This document shows, piece after piece, positions 11,133 through 21,872 of a stretch of 64,000 nt of DNA (its first letter is position 1; every line of letters begins with the position of its first letter). Made by a program: the position numbers and the translations under genes. Origin of the DNA: Apiospora phragmitis (lineage: Eukaryota; Ascomycota; Sordariomycetes; Amphisphaeriales; Apiosporaceae); contig JAQQWL010000006.1 of the NCBI GenBank assembly GCA_038363925.1, forward strand, positions 662,501-726,500, read 5' to 3'. The notes under the pieces were generated by a model. That model did no database searches, was not told the DNA's origin, and saw only the letters and a program-made list of their open reading frames with translations.

Positions 11133-11600
11133 ATGGATCTCACCACCTATCTCGACAAATGGGATAACCCGCTACCCATCTCGTCGACCAAGGCGCGCCG
11201 TCGTCGCGAGGAGATGGTGCGACACTGCGCCAATGTCCCGGGATGGGAGGGAAAAATCAAGATGATCGTCACGGCCGAGCACCACGTGTGCCGCTTCCTG
11301 TGGGAGCTGCACCACCATGGCAAGATCCCCGAGAACCGCTTCAACTGGCTCGTCGACCAGGTTCTCTTCCGCTTCGCCGAGGCCCGCGTCCAACCCGGCG
11401 TTACGATGGCCATGCTCGCCGAGATCCTGGGCCCGATGCCCCCCATGCGCGTCGACTACAAGGTCGAGAAGCCCAGCGGCGTCTGGGACAAGTATGAGGG
11501 TATAATGCTAGAGCGAACCGCACGGGAGAAGGAGAAGCAACAGCAGCAGAAGTCGGAATCGCCCTCGGCATCGGCTGCTACTGCTGCACCCCAGAAGTAG
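11133..11600 (+). CDS. Small hypothetical protein with Gln-rich tail
   Basis: Single-exon frame of 155 codons with an ATG in good context (CAACATGG) and GC-rich third positions, so it is likely a real gene. It begins MDLTTYLDKWDNPLPISSTK, continues through a basic KARRRREE helix, a compact middle part containing HHVCRFLWELHHHGKIPENR and a Pro-rich GPMPPMR segment, and ends with a charged helix EREKEKQQQQK-like tail and an Ala/Ser-rich end. No signal peptide or membrane segment is visible. I do not recognise a family. Small size, charge and lack of targeting signals suggest a soluble cytoplasmic or nuclear protein. Frames on the other strand over the same bases are shadows. Confidence 0.75.
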   Translation: MDLTTYLDKWDNPLPISSTKARRRREEMVRHCANVPGWEGKIKMIVTAEHHVCRFLWELHHHGKIPENRFNWLVDQVLFRFAEARVQPGVTMAMLAEILGPMPPMRVDYKVEKPSGVWDKYEGIMLERTAREKEKQQQQKSESPSASAATAAPQK

Positions 11601-12800
11601 TCGTAGCCGACCACGCCTCTTGGCCATAGGCTTTACGTGAACCTGTCTACCTCGCGTGATAAGACACTGATCATCTGGAAACTTACCCGTGACGAGTCGT
11701 AACACAGCTGGTAAGTCTTCGGTCCAGATGCCTTACATCGCCGGTGTCTAACGTTGTCTCAAAAGAGTCTCAATAGGGTTGCATTCTGCATACCAACTCG
11801 AATGATCTCTTGGTCAACGTGAAAAGGAAGGGAGAATGAATTGGTACTCCGTAGACGAGTCCCAAGTGGTCAGCTGCGGCTACATAATTTCAAGAGAGTG
11901 TCCATCACGACATGCGTGTCATCATCCGTGGTTCTGCAAATCCTGGTCCCTTTGTGCGGTCTGTGCAACCTCGTAAATACCGAACCCGATCTACCGAAAT
12001 GCGCCATGTGTAGAACATCGGAGGAGCACCTTGCAACACGGCGTTTTCGTTCATCTCGGGCGTGGATATGGTACGAATATGCTCTGGTGTCGCATCATCT
12101 ATCATCCGTAGTGTGATTGATGAGATTGGGATTGAAGGTGCCCCTGAGCTAGCCCTCCAGTGAGGCGAGCGCTAACATACAACCTAAAAACCCCTGTGAA
12201 GTCCACACCGAGTCCCGACGGTCCCGTTCCACCGTCTCAGCCACATCGGGCTGTGTTAGCTAGAATTGTGGCTGGTGAAGGTAGGTTAGAGGATGCCTGC
12301 CCCGCCGTCGTGTGCAGCAGCTAAGCTAGATCTTTACGTCATGAGATAATACGTCAGATTCCTCATCTGATCTCTGCGCCACGCGCCGCGACCGTCTCGA
12401 TCGGGCAGTAAGTCGTCGAGATAGGGGGTGCATATGTAGGCTCTTACTTATTATTCTTGTTTTCTGCCCAAGTCGTCAGGGTCCTCGCCTCAAGTTTGTT
12501 TGATTGCCCTTCTCCAGATCCCGGCCCTAAAACCCCTTCGAATATTTGGACCCCTTCCATTTTCCACTGTGGAACCTCCAGTTCCTTTCTCCAACTATTT
12601 CGTAGAGACGACGTATCCCTGTGCAGCTCAGCTATCAACCGAACTCGATATCGATATCAACGGCTCAATCCCCCAGCCCACTACTTTAGTGGAGATCTTG
12701 CAACGCTCCTCCTCTACTACCATACAATAATACACCTCGTCGAATAGACACTTGTCGTCGCAAACACTTCCTAAGTTACCTAAAGGCCCTTGAACGAAAC
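11601..12800. other. Intergenic region and probable promoter of the oxysterol-binding protein gene
   Basis: No convincing coding region. The 500 bases before 12801 contain a pair of CRE/ATF-like sites (12334-12356) and pyrimidine-rich stretches typical of fungal promoters and 5' leaders. Confidence 0.5.
12334..12356. promoter_or_regulatory. Paired CRE/ATF-like sites
   Basis: TTACGTCA at 12334-12341 and TACGTCA at 12350-12356, about 450 bases upstream of the oxysterol-binding protein start. Half-palindromic ACGTCA motifs are bound by ATF/CREB-type bZIP factors in fungi. Function here is inferred from sequence only. Confidence 0.35.
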
Positions 12801-14239
12801 ATGGCGGATAGCGAGACCCCGGTTCAGAATCCCCAGGCCAGCGGCGCCAGCTGGACCTCGTTCATCAAGGTATGTCTGCAGCTCACCGACATGATGCGAG
12901 CAACGGCATCTATGTGCCGACTACGGTCGTATGACGGGCGCTGTGTACTGGGTCAACTTGTGTAGAGTTGCCTTTATTAATTTCTGGGTCTACCTGTAGT
13001 CTATCGCTTCCTTCAACGGAGACCTCTCGTCCTTAACCGCACCGCCCTTCATCCTCTCGTCTACGAGTCTTACCGAGTTCAGCTCCTACTGGTGTGAACA
13101 CCCGACTGTTTTCGCTGCCCCGGCCAAGGAGAAGGACCCCGCCAAAAGAGCGCTCCTCGTGCTTAAGTGGTTCTTGACGACGCTGAAGCAGCAGTACGCC
13201 AGCCGGAGCGAGCAATATGGCAACGAGAAGAAGCCGCTGAACCCGTTCTTGGGAGAGCTGTTCCTCGGCAAGTGGGAGGATGCCGCCGGCACCACCGAGC
13301 TGATCAGCGAGCAGGTCAAGTACGTCCTCTCCTACCCCTCTTCCCGTCAGCAGCGATGACTAATCTAGGCGCAGTCACCACCCTCCCGCGACCGCGTACA
13401 GCATCACCAACAAAGAGTCCAACGTTCATCTCGAGGGCTACAATGCCCAGAAGGCCTCCTTCTCCAAGACGATCAACATCAAGCAGATCGGCCACGCCGT
13501 CCTGACTGTTCCCGACCCGAGCAACCCCGCACAAAAAGACACCTACATAATCACCTTGCCCTCCCTCCATGTTGAAGGGCTCCTGTTTGGATCGCCATTC
13601 ATTGAGCTGGATGGCGCGTCATACATCACCTCATCAACTGGTTACACTGCCAAGGTCGACTACAGCGGCAAGGGCTGGCTTAGCGGGAAGAAGAACTCGT
13701 TTACCGCAGTCCTTCACCCTACTGGCAAGGAGAAGGAGGCGCTTTACAACATTTCGGGCCAATGGACCAAGGCTTTCGAGATCCACACCGGTGCTGCCAA
13801 GCACAATTCGAGCAGCAACTTGATCGAGTCATGGGACCCTACTTCCAATCCCTTGACCAAGCTGTCCGTCGCCCCCATCGAGCAACAACATCCCCTCGAG
13901 TCTCGCCGCGCCTGGTCCAAGGTTGCGGAAGGCATCCAGCGCGGAGACATGGATTTCGTCGGAAAGGAGAAGTCCAAGATCGAGAACGCGCAGCGAAACA
14001 TGCGCAAGAAGGAGCAGACGGAAGGCCGCGACTGGGAGAGGCGCTACTTCAAGGCCGTGGAGGGTCCTGATGCCGCTCTGCAAAGCCTTGCCAAGAACGT
14101 CGGTCTCACCGCCAATGGCGACTCGGACAAGACCGGAGGACTCTGGAGGTTCGACCAGAGCATGGCGGACAAGGCGAACAAGCAGGACCTGACCCAGGCA
14201 GACAAGGATAAGATCGCGTCGGAGCTGCTAGGCCAGTAG
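12801..14239 (+). CDS. Oxysterol-binding protein, short Kes1/Osh4 type
   Basis: Three exons: 12801-12869, 13000-13319 and 13375-14239. Introns are GTATGT...TGTAG and GTACGT...GCGCAG, the second with branch site GACTAAT. The product is about 417 residues, close to yeast Kes1 (434), and has only the lipid-binding ORD core, without PH, ankyrin or FFAT parts. The ORD lid and early strands ([20 protein letters not shown]), [13 protein letters not shown], the signature motif around residues 127-134 (EQVNHHPP, split by intron 2) and a [20 protein letters not shown] segment are all visible. The family exchanges sterol and PI4P between membranes at contact sites. Anomaly: with the best splice choice the signature reads EQVNHHPP instead of the usual EQVSHHPP. 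The alternative acceptor at 13368 would insert KR before SHHPP and sits too close to the branch site. Confidence 0.93.
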
Positions 14240-14653
14240 AGAAATAGATATATGTGGCTGGGATGAGCAGACTTTGGCCCGCCACAGAGGTAATGCAGAC
14301 ACACAAGCAGGACAGACAGAATACCTAGCTGGAATTGTTTTCATTGATTAATCTTTGGGTTCTTGTGTGCGAGAGATCCCTCACATGAGCAGTCTTTATT
14401 TGGCTGCCGCCAACGAGCCACGGTAGTCCTATCAACCTGATTGATTTGTTGCACATACATAATGTCTCATGTATAATATGATCTACATATTATAACGATT
14501 ACAACCTAATGTATAGGACTGCAGCATGCTCCACCTTAAGACAGACAGACGGGACCATAGCGCTGACTGTTGAACAGTAGGTTGCATCAGAAGCGGCTCC
14601 ATCAATACATCACCCGTGAATGAACCGGGCTCCCATGGCTTTCGCCTGGGTAT
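14240..14653. other. Short intergenic region between convergent genes
   Basis: 3' regions of the oxysterol-binding protein gene (ends 14239, plus strand) and the gene at 14654 (minus strand). AT-rich around 14460-14510. Nothing else seen. Confidence 0.5.
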
Positions 14654-15818
14654 TCACGACAAGGTAATGGGCGTCTCGAAGCTTGTTCCCTGCTCCCTTG
14701 CAGCTTCTTCATTCCTACGCTGACTGGTGTTGAGCAGCTTGGCTCTTTCCCCTTCGATTATGGTGTCGATGGACGACGTCCATGCGCGAATCTCTCTCCA
14801 TGACTTGCCGTGGGTGCTGGACAACTTGATCAGGTCGCCCAGTTTTGCGGAGACGGCAAGGACGAACTCTACTGCCTTGACCTCGGCTTCGAACTCCTCT
14901 TTGGTGAGTCGTTGCTTCTTGTTTGCGGGTTCGGCCGTCTTGGCGGTGACAACTGTCTGTACATTCTTCTCCGCCACAACCTTCCGTTTCTTGCACGGGC
15001 GCAATTCGATTGCTGGCCCCGGAGCTTGCGTTGGCGCTTGGACTGGAGGTGCCGGGGTCGCTTGGATCGAAGGTGCCGGGATCATTCGGACTGAGGGTGC
15101 CAGGACCGTTCGTACTGAGGGTGCCGGGGTCGCTTCTTGAATGAGAGGAGAAAGTTGGAGGAGAGGAGCAGGTTGGATGGGGAAAGCAGGTTGGATGAGA
15201 GGAGTTGCTCGAATGAGAGGATGAACTTGGCCACTATTGGTATGATTCCCATTCTCTTTGGCGACTGGAGCAGGACATGTCGACGGGATAGTACCCGTAG
15301 CTCCTTGTGTTTCTAGTGCGTTGTTAGCATGTTCTCACAGCGTGACAGGAATGGGAGAACCTACGAGCTTGGGCCTTTCTAAAGCCTTCGTCTATCAAGC
15401 GAGCTTGGACGGCTATGGGAAAGCTCTCGTCCCATGGGGCTTCGTTTGAGTTGGGCGATGGGAACTTCATCCGAAACCCCAACTTGCGCAGCCGGAACTC
15501 TTCTTGTCCGTCGTCCTTTTCGGAAAAGGCGGCGGCCCAGGCCATCATCTCGACGCTCCAGGAGACGAAGTCGGCGGATATGCATCCGTCTTCGATCGTC
15601 CGCTTCCGGAGCGCGTCGCTTTCATCGGTGGCCACGAAAGTCTGCGCCAGGTTGCTGTAGCAGTGAGCGAAGAGCTCGGCGATCCTCTCGTTGATGTGGT
15701 TGGGCTCGAATCCTTTCTCGAGGAGGCGGCCCTGGATCTGTCGCACGACCTCGCTGCGACGGGCTTGGTCGCATCCGAAAATAGCGCTGCCATGCTGGAC
15801 AGGCATATTGAGGGACAT
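14654..15818 (-). CDS. Member 1 of an unrecognised family (RR..V / D[FY].[AS]W.V motif), Pro-repeat tail
   Basis: Two exons, 15365-15818 and 14654-15312, joined by an intron with donor GTAGGT, branch GCTAAC and acceptor CACTAG. The phase is correct and the product is about 370 residues. I take the ATG at 15818 because the longer frame begins with TTG. The N-terminal 140 residues share two blocks with the genes at 17918 and 21873: ARRSEVVRQI ... SADFVSWSVEMMAW, and FPSPNSNEAPWDESFP. Exon 2 then carries five 6-residue units (PLIQPA type) and four 8-residue units (APSVRMIP type), a basic stretch CKKRKVV that could be a nuclear localisation signal, and a charged C-terminal helical region. Function unknown. 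The basic stretch and proline repeats suggest a nuclear or scaffold-like protein, which is inference. Confidence 0.75.
15024..15222 (-). repeat. In-frame tandem repeats (24-base x4 and 18-base x5)
   Basis: Within exon 2 of the gene at 14654. Four 24-base units encode APSVRTVL, APSVRMIP, APSIQATP and APPVQAPT. Next to them (higher coordinates) five 18-base units encode PLIRAT, PLIQPA, FPIQPA, PLLQLS and PLIQEA. Both unit lengths are multiples of three, so copy-number change keeps the frame. Confidence 0.75.
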
Positions 15819-15937
15819 TTTTCTCAACGGCGATGGTGAGCTAAGGTGACTCAAGGCGGGCAGTGTGGTTCTGTGGCCGAATTCACACCAACGGGTGCGT
15901 TTATTGCGATGAAGACCAGCTCGGGTGACCTTTATAA

Positions 15938-16050
15938 TGAAGAGATGTGCGAAGCAGGACGGCGATCTTTATGATAACAGAGGTGCAAAGGAAGACGGCG
16001 ATCTTTATGATTAATGATGAAGAGAGGTGCGAAGGAGGAGAGCTTTGATG
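15938..16050. repeat. Imperfect ~38-40-base tandem repeat, about three copies
   Basis: Units share GACGGCGATCTTTATGAT followed or preceded by GAGRTGYGAAGGAG-like sequence. It lies about 120-230 bases upstream of the start of the gene at 15818 (minus strand), in its promoter region. No coding support. Confidence 0.55.
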
Positions 16051-16661
16051 ATGGATTGTGTGTGATGCAATCGTGTGCCGCTTGTGAGAGTGATTGTTCT
16101 TATGTTCGTTGTCAAGAGCAGCAGTGTGTTTAAGCAAGCAATGCACATATGAGAAGACAGCAGACTGTGTCCAATCGATTCTGTTCTTCAGACAAGAGAG
16201 GAGGTAAGCCAAACGACGTTCCAGACCATGGGAGGCCTGGAGTAGCTGAAGCAAATAACAAGGCCAAATGTGACGTTAAAGTGATGGTGCTTGGATAAAC
16301 CCTGTGAAGCGGCGTGTCTTGCAGAAGTCGTAAATAACTGCCTTTGAATCTCAGAATAACAGAGAGTAAGGCTCGATGAGCATCAGCAATAGGGTCACAG
16401 CAGGGTCACAGCAATAGCTACGAAAAGTATCCAGTGTAGATATAACTTATGTAATTGATTACATGATGTATCCTTTACCTCATGATCCAAACTCAGTGCT
16501 GGCAGTCTCGTCATTATATCCATCTTTATTACTTTCAACGTGGTTCCTCTGCTGTTTGGATGTTGAAAGCCTCACGTACCTGATCCCCAATCTCCAACAC
16601 CCTTCTTCTAGACTTCCTCAAGACCACCACAAACGTCGCGATTCTATCTTCCCAGAGCCTA
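16051..16661. other. Intergenic region, nothing recognised
   Basis: Open frames here (for example on the plus strand from 16463) lack motifs and overlap the better supported minus-strand fragment at 16662. Confidence 0.45.
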
Positions 16662-17129
16662 TCACCCCTGCCATCTTCTGGTCTTCTCAAAGTAGACATA
16701 CCTCATTAGATCAGGACGCTTCTGCTCCAACACGACCGAAAGGTTGTCGTACGGGTGGTCACAGCCTGTTCGAACATTCACGAACACGCAGTTCACCCAC
16801 TCTGGTGACACAACGCCCGCGAGTGGGAATGGCCGCACAAGTTTCCGGAACCGCTCCCACTCTCCTAATGGACACATCATGTACAGAGCATCGTAGTCTA
16901 TGCCATGAGCCTGCATGGCGCAAAAATTACCCCACATCGACGGAGGCTTTGGCTTGACCTCGCGCAGTACGACAGTCGGCTCCTCCGTTGGCGGTGTCGG
17001 TCGCGGAACCAGATCTACTAGGTCGCTGCTGCCAGTGCTGTCGTCAGCCTCTGGTAGCGCCGACGCGTAGTGAACGGACGAGTTGCGAATTTGCGCCTCG
17101 GCGTGGAAAATGCCATCGCGTACCCCGAG
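16662..17129 (-). pseudogene. Hypothetical C-terminal exon or gene fragment
   Basis: Open minus-strand frame from a possible splice acceptor (ACTAG at 17130-17134) to a TGA at 16662, about 155 codons. It reads an acidic, Pro-rich section (RPTPPTEEPTVVLREVKPKP) and then a compact segment beginning PPSMWGNFCAMQAHGIDYD, with PLGEWERFRKLVRPFP and EWVNCVFVNVR. Codon use looks coding. No convincing upstream exon is visible between 17130 and 17900, so this may be the last exon of a gene with a degraded 5' part. Alternatively translation could start at the internal ATG near 16937. I do not recognise a domain. Confidence 0.4.
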
Positions 17130-17917
17130 CTAGTTATTATAGCCCATGAGTATATTTGCTATCATGAATGAATCAGAGCCTTCTCTGCCGTCTCCGGTAA
17201 GGCATGTGTAATAGCTAGTAGTCCCTTAGCTCCCCGTCAATCACAAAACAAGATATCGGACTTTCCTCCTGCAGAACACCTCTTCGTTCTTATCACTCAA
17301 GTGCCCAAGAGAGAACCCTGTGCGACTGTTCGAACTTCGAAGTAGGGCAGACTATTGGCAATCAAACCGCTACGGTGGGGCTGCCTAGTCAGTTCGCTGT
17401 GCAATTGGTCAGATTTGACCCTTGACCCCCGTCGACCGCTGGATAGGCTCTGAGTTACTGCATCCTAAATTGACGACAAGCCTCTCCAGAAAGAGAACAC
17501 GAGCATGATTGGGCTTAAATAGTACAGAATCCCACTTCTCCTTTGTTTCTATGAATGATCTAGAGAGTACGATATGGTGTGAGTCCAGAGTGGTAAACCG
17601 CTGCATTCAGTAACTACGCGCGTAGGTTACAGCACCCGGCAATCAGTTGGAACAGGTAGGCTTACGACAGTTTTCATTCGCCCTCTAGGACATGGTGAAA
17701 AGAACATATTGAGCATCTGATACATTTCTTCAGCTGCCTCCGATCAAATTGGCTCGTCTATGGCCTAGCCGCCTCAGTCCACGACTGGAGCTACGTTTTC
17801 CTGTAGCCAACTGTGGCAGCGTGGGATTGTTCGCTCTTCCTATCAATTCGCCAATCATTTCGGGATCTTGTACAGATGAAAGAGGAACTCGCCCCACTTT
17901 GTAAGACATATATAATT
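17130..17917. other. Intergenic region, nothing recognised
   Basis: No frame with coding character. Possibly the eroded 5' part of the fragment at 16662 and the 3' flank of the gene at 17918. Confidence 0.4.
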
Positions 17918-18568
17918 TTATCGCCCTCTCTTTCCCAAGAGAACCAGGTACTTGTCATCGCCATCGATGCCATCGCTCCAGCGGTCAAATTCCTTCTTGT
18001 TACCCACGGAGTCCCAAGGGAGGGCGTCGGGTAAGAAGCGCACCTTATCGTCCCATAGATCCTCGACTATGCGTACTAGTTGATTGGTTTCTGCCTGCTT
18101 GGCCCCGATACACTTGTAGAGCGTGTTGATCACTTGTCCGTTCTTGACCATTCCGACATGGATATCCTCCACATTTGCTGTTTGCTTCGGGATCGAGGTG
18201 GCCCAAGGGTGTTGGTATTCCTGAGGCATGGGATACTTCTGGACGAACTGCTCTCGGATCTAAGTATCACAGACACCATCGTTGTCTCGCAGGTGCTCCC
18301 AGATATGTGCGTCCACGCTCCACGCTGCGTAGTCCTCTGACAGGAAGCCAGCTAGACCAGCTTCGCGGCGGGGATCGCTCTCCTCCAAGGCGAGCAACCA
18401 ATCAAGGAACTGCTTCTCGGCCATGGCGGTAAGCTTTGGGAGAGCGATTTGTCGAACACTGGTCTCAGTATGGCCGAGTCGTGAGAAATGGTCCAGTGAT
18501 GCATCCAAGACCTCCTGACGACGGGTCTTGGCCGATTCTGATGTGAGATCCTTGGAAGCCGTCGACAT
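17918..18568 (-). pseudogene. Member 2 of the unrecognised family, interrupted by an in-frame TAG
   Basis: The frame from ATG 18568 (MSTASKDLTSESAKTRRQEV) runs to a TAG at 18260-18262 and continues in the same frame, fully open, to 17918, for 217 codons in all. Family block 1 (TRRQEV ... SEDYAAWSVDAHIW) lies before the stop and block 2 (YPMPQEYQHPWATSIP) after it. Counted from the WSVD/WHVD motif, the distance to block 2 is 25 codons including the stop, exactly the 25 residues seen in the gene at 21873. Residues W4, G12, E20 and F22 of the spacer also align. The TAG therefore replaces a sense codon and is not inside an intron. A CAG-to-TAG change is a CpA-to-TpA transition, the RIP type. It could also be a recent nonsense allele or a readthrough site. 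Confidence 0.65.
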
Positions 18569-19160
18569 CTTGTTATTTTGGCCTGTAGAAGCAAAATCTG
18601 GCTGCGTAACACGATGGAAAAGACACCATAATTTGAAATGAGTCCAGAATTTTCACCCCAAGAGTATAGAACTTACATCTAGATGACTGTACGAAGTAGC
18701 CGAAGAAAATTGGTATTGTTGACGACGATCATGTGGCTGCCAGGGTGGTAGTTTGGTTTTGCGGGCATCAAGTGATTGGTGGTATAGCGGGTGGAAAGTA
18801 TGATGGCGAAAGACCTGACCTTTTCGGGGAGATTTTTAATAGATAACGTTAAAATCATGCCTTAGAAAATGTAGGGTACCTATATTAATATGCATCTTAC
18901 AATGCAAGCATGGCTTCTAGTTAGACTATTAAATAAATATAGGAATATTTCTTTTCAACCTTCTAGTTACTACCTAAATCGTTTTAAAACTTGTTCATTT
19001 ATTAGAAGCTGTGTACGAAACTTCCAGTAAACTCACGAAGAGGCGAAGCATGACACGCATCAAAAGGAAGACACCAAAGGGTCCGAGGTGAGAGATATAT
19101 TTCGTATCTGGTACCAATGTACCTCTCTATCTCACTTCCTTGATACTCTCTAAACCTCTA
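18569..19160. other. Intergenic region, nothing recognised
   Basis: Promoter region of the gene at 18568 and 3' flank of the ankyrin gene at 19161. Locally AT-rich at 18840-18990. Confidence 0.45.
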
Positions 19161-21015
19161 CTAGTTTCCCTCAACCTGGCTGGCAAGCTTCTTGAAGAGT
19201 TTCGTCACACGATTTCGACCACCAGAAGGCATGTGATTTTGGATTTGGCCCTCGATCAGTTTTAGATCGTCATCTTTGTGCAAAGTACCTCCGTACATCT
19301 GGAGAAGCTTGCAAGCCCTGTAGGAATAATTGTTAGAGAAACACACCGCCATGGGGCTTCTTGTTATCCCATTGCTGAGGCCCGAGACAGCTTGTTGGTT
19401 AGGATCAGCACCGGCGTCCAGCAGCTTCTTCATGAACTCCAGAGGTTGCTTAGATGAGGTAACGAGGAGGCAGGCAATTCCGAGGCTAGTCCAACCCAAA
19501 TCATCGACGCCATCCACTCGGATGCCGGCTGCAAGAAGCGCTTTGACCTTTCGCTCTGCCGCGTTACTTGTGTCGTCGCCAAGACTGATCTTGTCGCCTG
19601 CTCTTTTTCGTAAAGCTTGGGTTGGTACTTGTCCTCGATTTCTCCTTTCCGCATCGAGCCCATTTTTGCCGTCTTTCAAATACCACAGCAGCAAAGAATT
19701 GCCAGGTTCTTCGATGTTACCGTGCGGGAGGCGCGTTTGAACCTGTGCCCCCTTTTCTAGAAGCAGTTCCATCAGTATCAACCCTTTCTCTCCAGCCGTA
19801 TACATGAAACAAATCTCCAACAGAGGTTTCTCAGAACTCAAGTACGTTTGACGGTGAAGGCAGTTGATATTAGCACCACCAGCAAGGGCGGTCCGAAGAA
19901 CCAAACGCCAACCGCACAAATTTTCGTCTTCGATATTCAGACTTAGGTACAGCTCCAGGATTGCGTCAGCAAGGCTGCATGTGCCACCGTTTGATTCTTG
20001 AACATTTGCTCCAAGATCGACTTTCCATGAAGCTTGCGTCAGGAGCTGACAGGCCATGCTGATATTCGAAGGAAACTGGAGGAGTGACAGAACGACAGAG
20101 CTCATGTCGGCTCCTAGTTTCTCTGAAGAGCCACAGTGTTATGATGCCTGCTTTTGTGTGTGCAGCACATTGTGCGGCAGTCAGCATCATCGGCGATCTC
20201 CCCATAGACCGTTTGGCAAAGTACGGCGCCTTGCTATCAACTGGTATTAAAGCGGTCGTGACGCAGTACCGGATCAAGTGAGCATGTCCACATATCGCAG
20301 TGGTATGGAGCACGCTGAAACCTTCTGCTTGCTCAGGATCCCATAAGAGAGTACTTTTAGCGTTGACCAAGAGTTGGACAATGGGAAGATGGCCTTGGCA
20401 AGTCGCCATATGGATAGCCGACTCAAAGCTCAGTCTGGTCCAGGTGTATGAATTGTATTCATCCATATACAAACCCTGTCCCGAACGTTTCCCCGGGTCC
20501 ACTTCGTACTCGGCGGAGTATCCAATCCTATTGGCGTCTGCTCCGTTCTGGAGAAGAAAGCGGACAGTTTCCTCATCACTGAGTGCCACGGCCGCATGAA
20601 GTGGTGTGAAGCTCAGATAATAGCCATTGTGAGTAGGTATGGGGATTTTCCACCATTCTTTCTCTTTCGACAGTTCAATTTGTACGTTCATGTCGGCAGA
20701 TTTGCCTTTTGCAGTGGTTCCTATCCCGACGATATCACGCATTGGCTGCAGAAAACCGTGGAGTACGGCATGGACCAAAGCACTAGATCTTCCATAGTTG
20801 ATGTTATCCTCGTAGAGGAATCACTTCCATATTCCGTGAAGCTTCTTGTTCGCAAGCATGACACTCAGGGCAGTTCTTGGACGGTCGTTTGGACTGTCAT
20901 TGTCAATAGCGTTGAAGATCATTTGATGGATCTCAGGAGGGAGACATATTCGTTTTGGCGAGAGTTGCCCATGATGTGAGGCTTTGGCCGGTCCAGGGAT
21001 CGTCTGAGAAGACAT
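19161..21015 (-). pseudogene. F-box-like/ankyrin protein, inactivated by a nonsense codon and a frameshift
   Basis: Starts at ATG 21015 with an F-box-like segment (ICLPPEIHQMIFNAID). It continues through ankyrin repeats (FTPLHAAVALSDEETVRFLL, FESAIHMATCQGHLPIVQLL, FSVLHTTAICGHAHLIRYCV, LGWTSLGIACLLV, FMKKLLDAGADPN) to 19161. Two lesions are visible. A TGA at 20821-20823 follows LANKKLHGIWK and the frame goes on with FLYEDNINYGRSS. This aligns residue for residue with LFGVYGDALYKRNIRHDNGS in the intact paralogue at 24597, with the stop opposite an Asp. A frameshift lies at the TTT run 20118-20120, where dropping one base restores LFRELGADMSS. Total coding length would be about 615 residues. 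Likely a dead member of the recognition/ubiquitin-adapter type ankyrin genes in this locus. Confidence 0.78.
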
Positions 21016-21872
21016 TGTAGGATGCTATTTCCTTATTTCAGAGCCGATGCTTGCAAACGTCCTGAGGGAAACCACTGGAAACAGGCAGTGAGGAAGAAAG
21101 GGAAACGTGCGCATCGCGCTCTCCTGTAAATTGTGAGACTAGCTTACCCAGATGTCACCAATCTCGAGGACGTGGATGGAGCGGGTGGAAGGAAGGCTTC
21201 ATGCAGGCCGTCGAATCAGGCTCTTGATCGACAATGACTGGAGGCAATCGAAAATTGATGATTCGGGAGCTCGTCAAACGTTTATGAGTTGAGAAGAGGG
21301 GAAGCTTCGGGGAAGATGCTTGTTGCAAAAGAACGCCCAGCTGCAATTCCTTGTGGACGCTTTGGTAAAGTAATGAACTGCTGTAAACATTTGATTGAAC
21401 GCACCTACAAGGAAGTGTTCTGGTCGTGTACCCGCCTAGGCTGTCAGATTATTCAAATGCTGGATGCCATAGGGTGCTAGGGAAGGCAAAATCAAGAGGA
21501 AGGAACAATGGCACTTTTATTTCACCAACGCGGATTGACGGAAGTTGCATTGAACGGCCAAAATGATTGTATGCTTTCCCAGCCCTTCTGCCACCTGAAT
21601 CGGCCAACTCTCCATCACCATCATTTGACATTCCCATTCCCATTTCTTCTATTGCTCAGCCCATCGCCACTATTGTTGTATTTGTTGGAAAGCCTTTGGA
21701 TTTATCCTCAACGTACATAGGTTTACTCCCATCTCTCCGGTAAGTCCTCTGACACCCTCGTCGCTTCTACCACGATTGCTTCTTCCTAACTGGCCAACAC
21801 TGGAACGCGTACTGATGCAAATCACTCTAGCTAGCGACTGGCTGTTTAAACCACACAGGACAAACCATCAAG
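21016..21872. promoter_or_regulatory. Intergenic region between divergent genes, with a 5'-UTR intron of the gene at 21873
   Basis: Divergent promoter region for the ankyrin gene (minus strand) and the family member at 21873 (plus strand). A likely 5'-UTR intron runs from 21740 (GTAAGT) to 21858 (CACACAG). The pyrimidine-rich stretch 21600-21680 is typical of fungal core promoters. Confidence 0.5.

Noticed and set aside
16463..16957. 164-codon plus-strand frame
   Set aside because: It overlaps the better coding-like minus-strand exon 16662-17129 and shows no domain.
18246..18262. A 17-base GT...TAG micro-intron around the stop of the family member at 17918
   Set aside because: Too short for spliceosomal splicing, and removing it would break the exact 25-position spacing shared with the gene at 21873.
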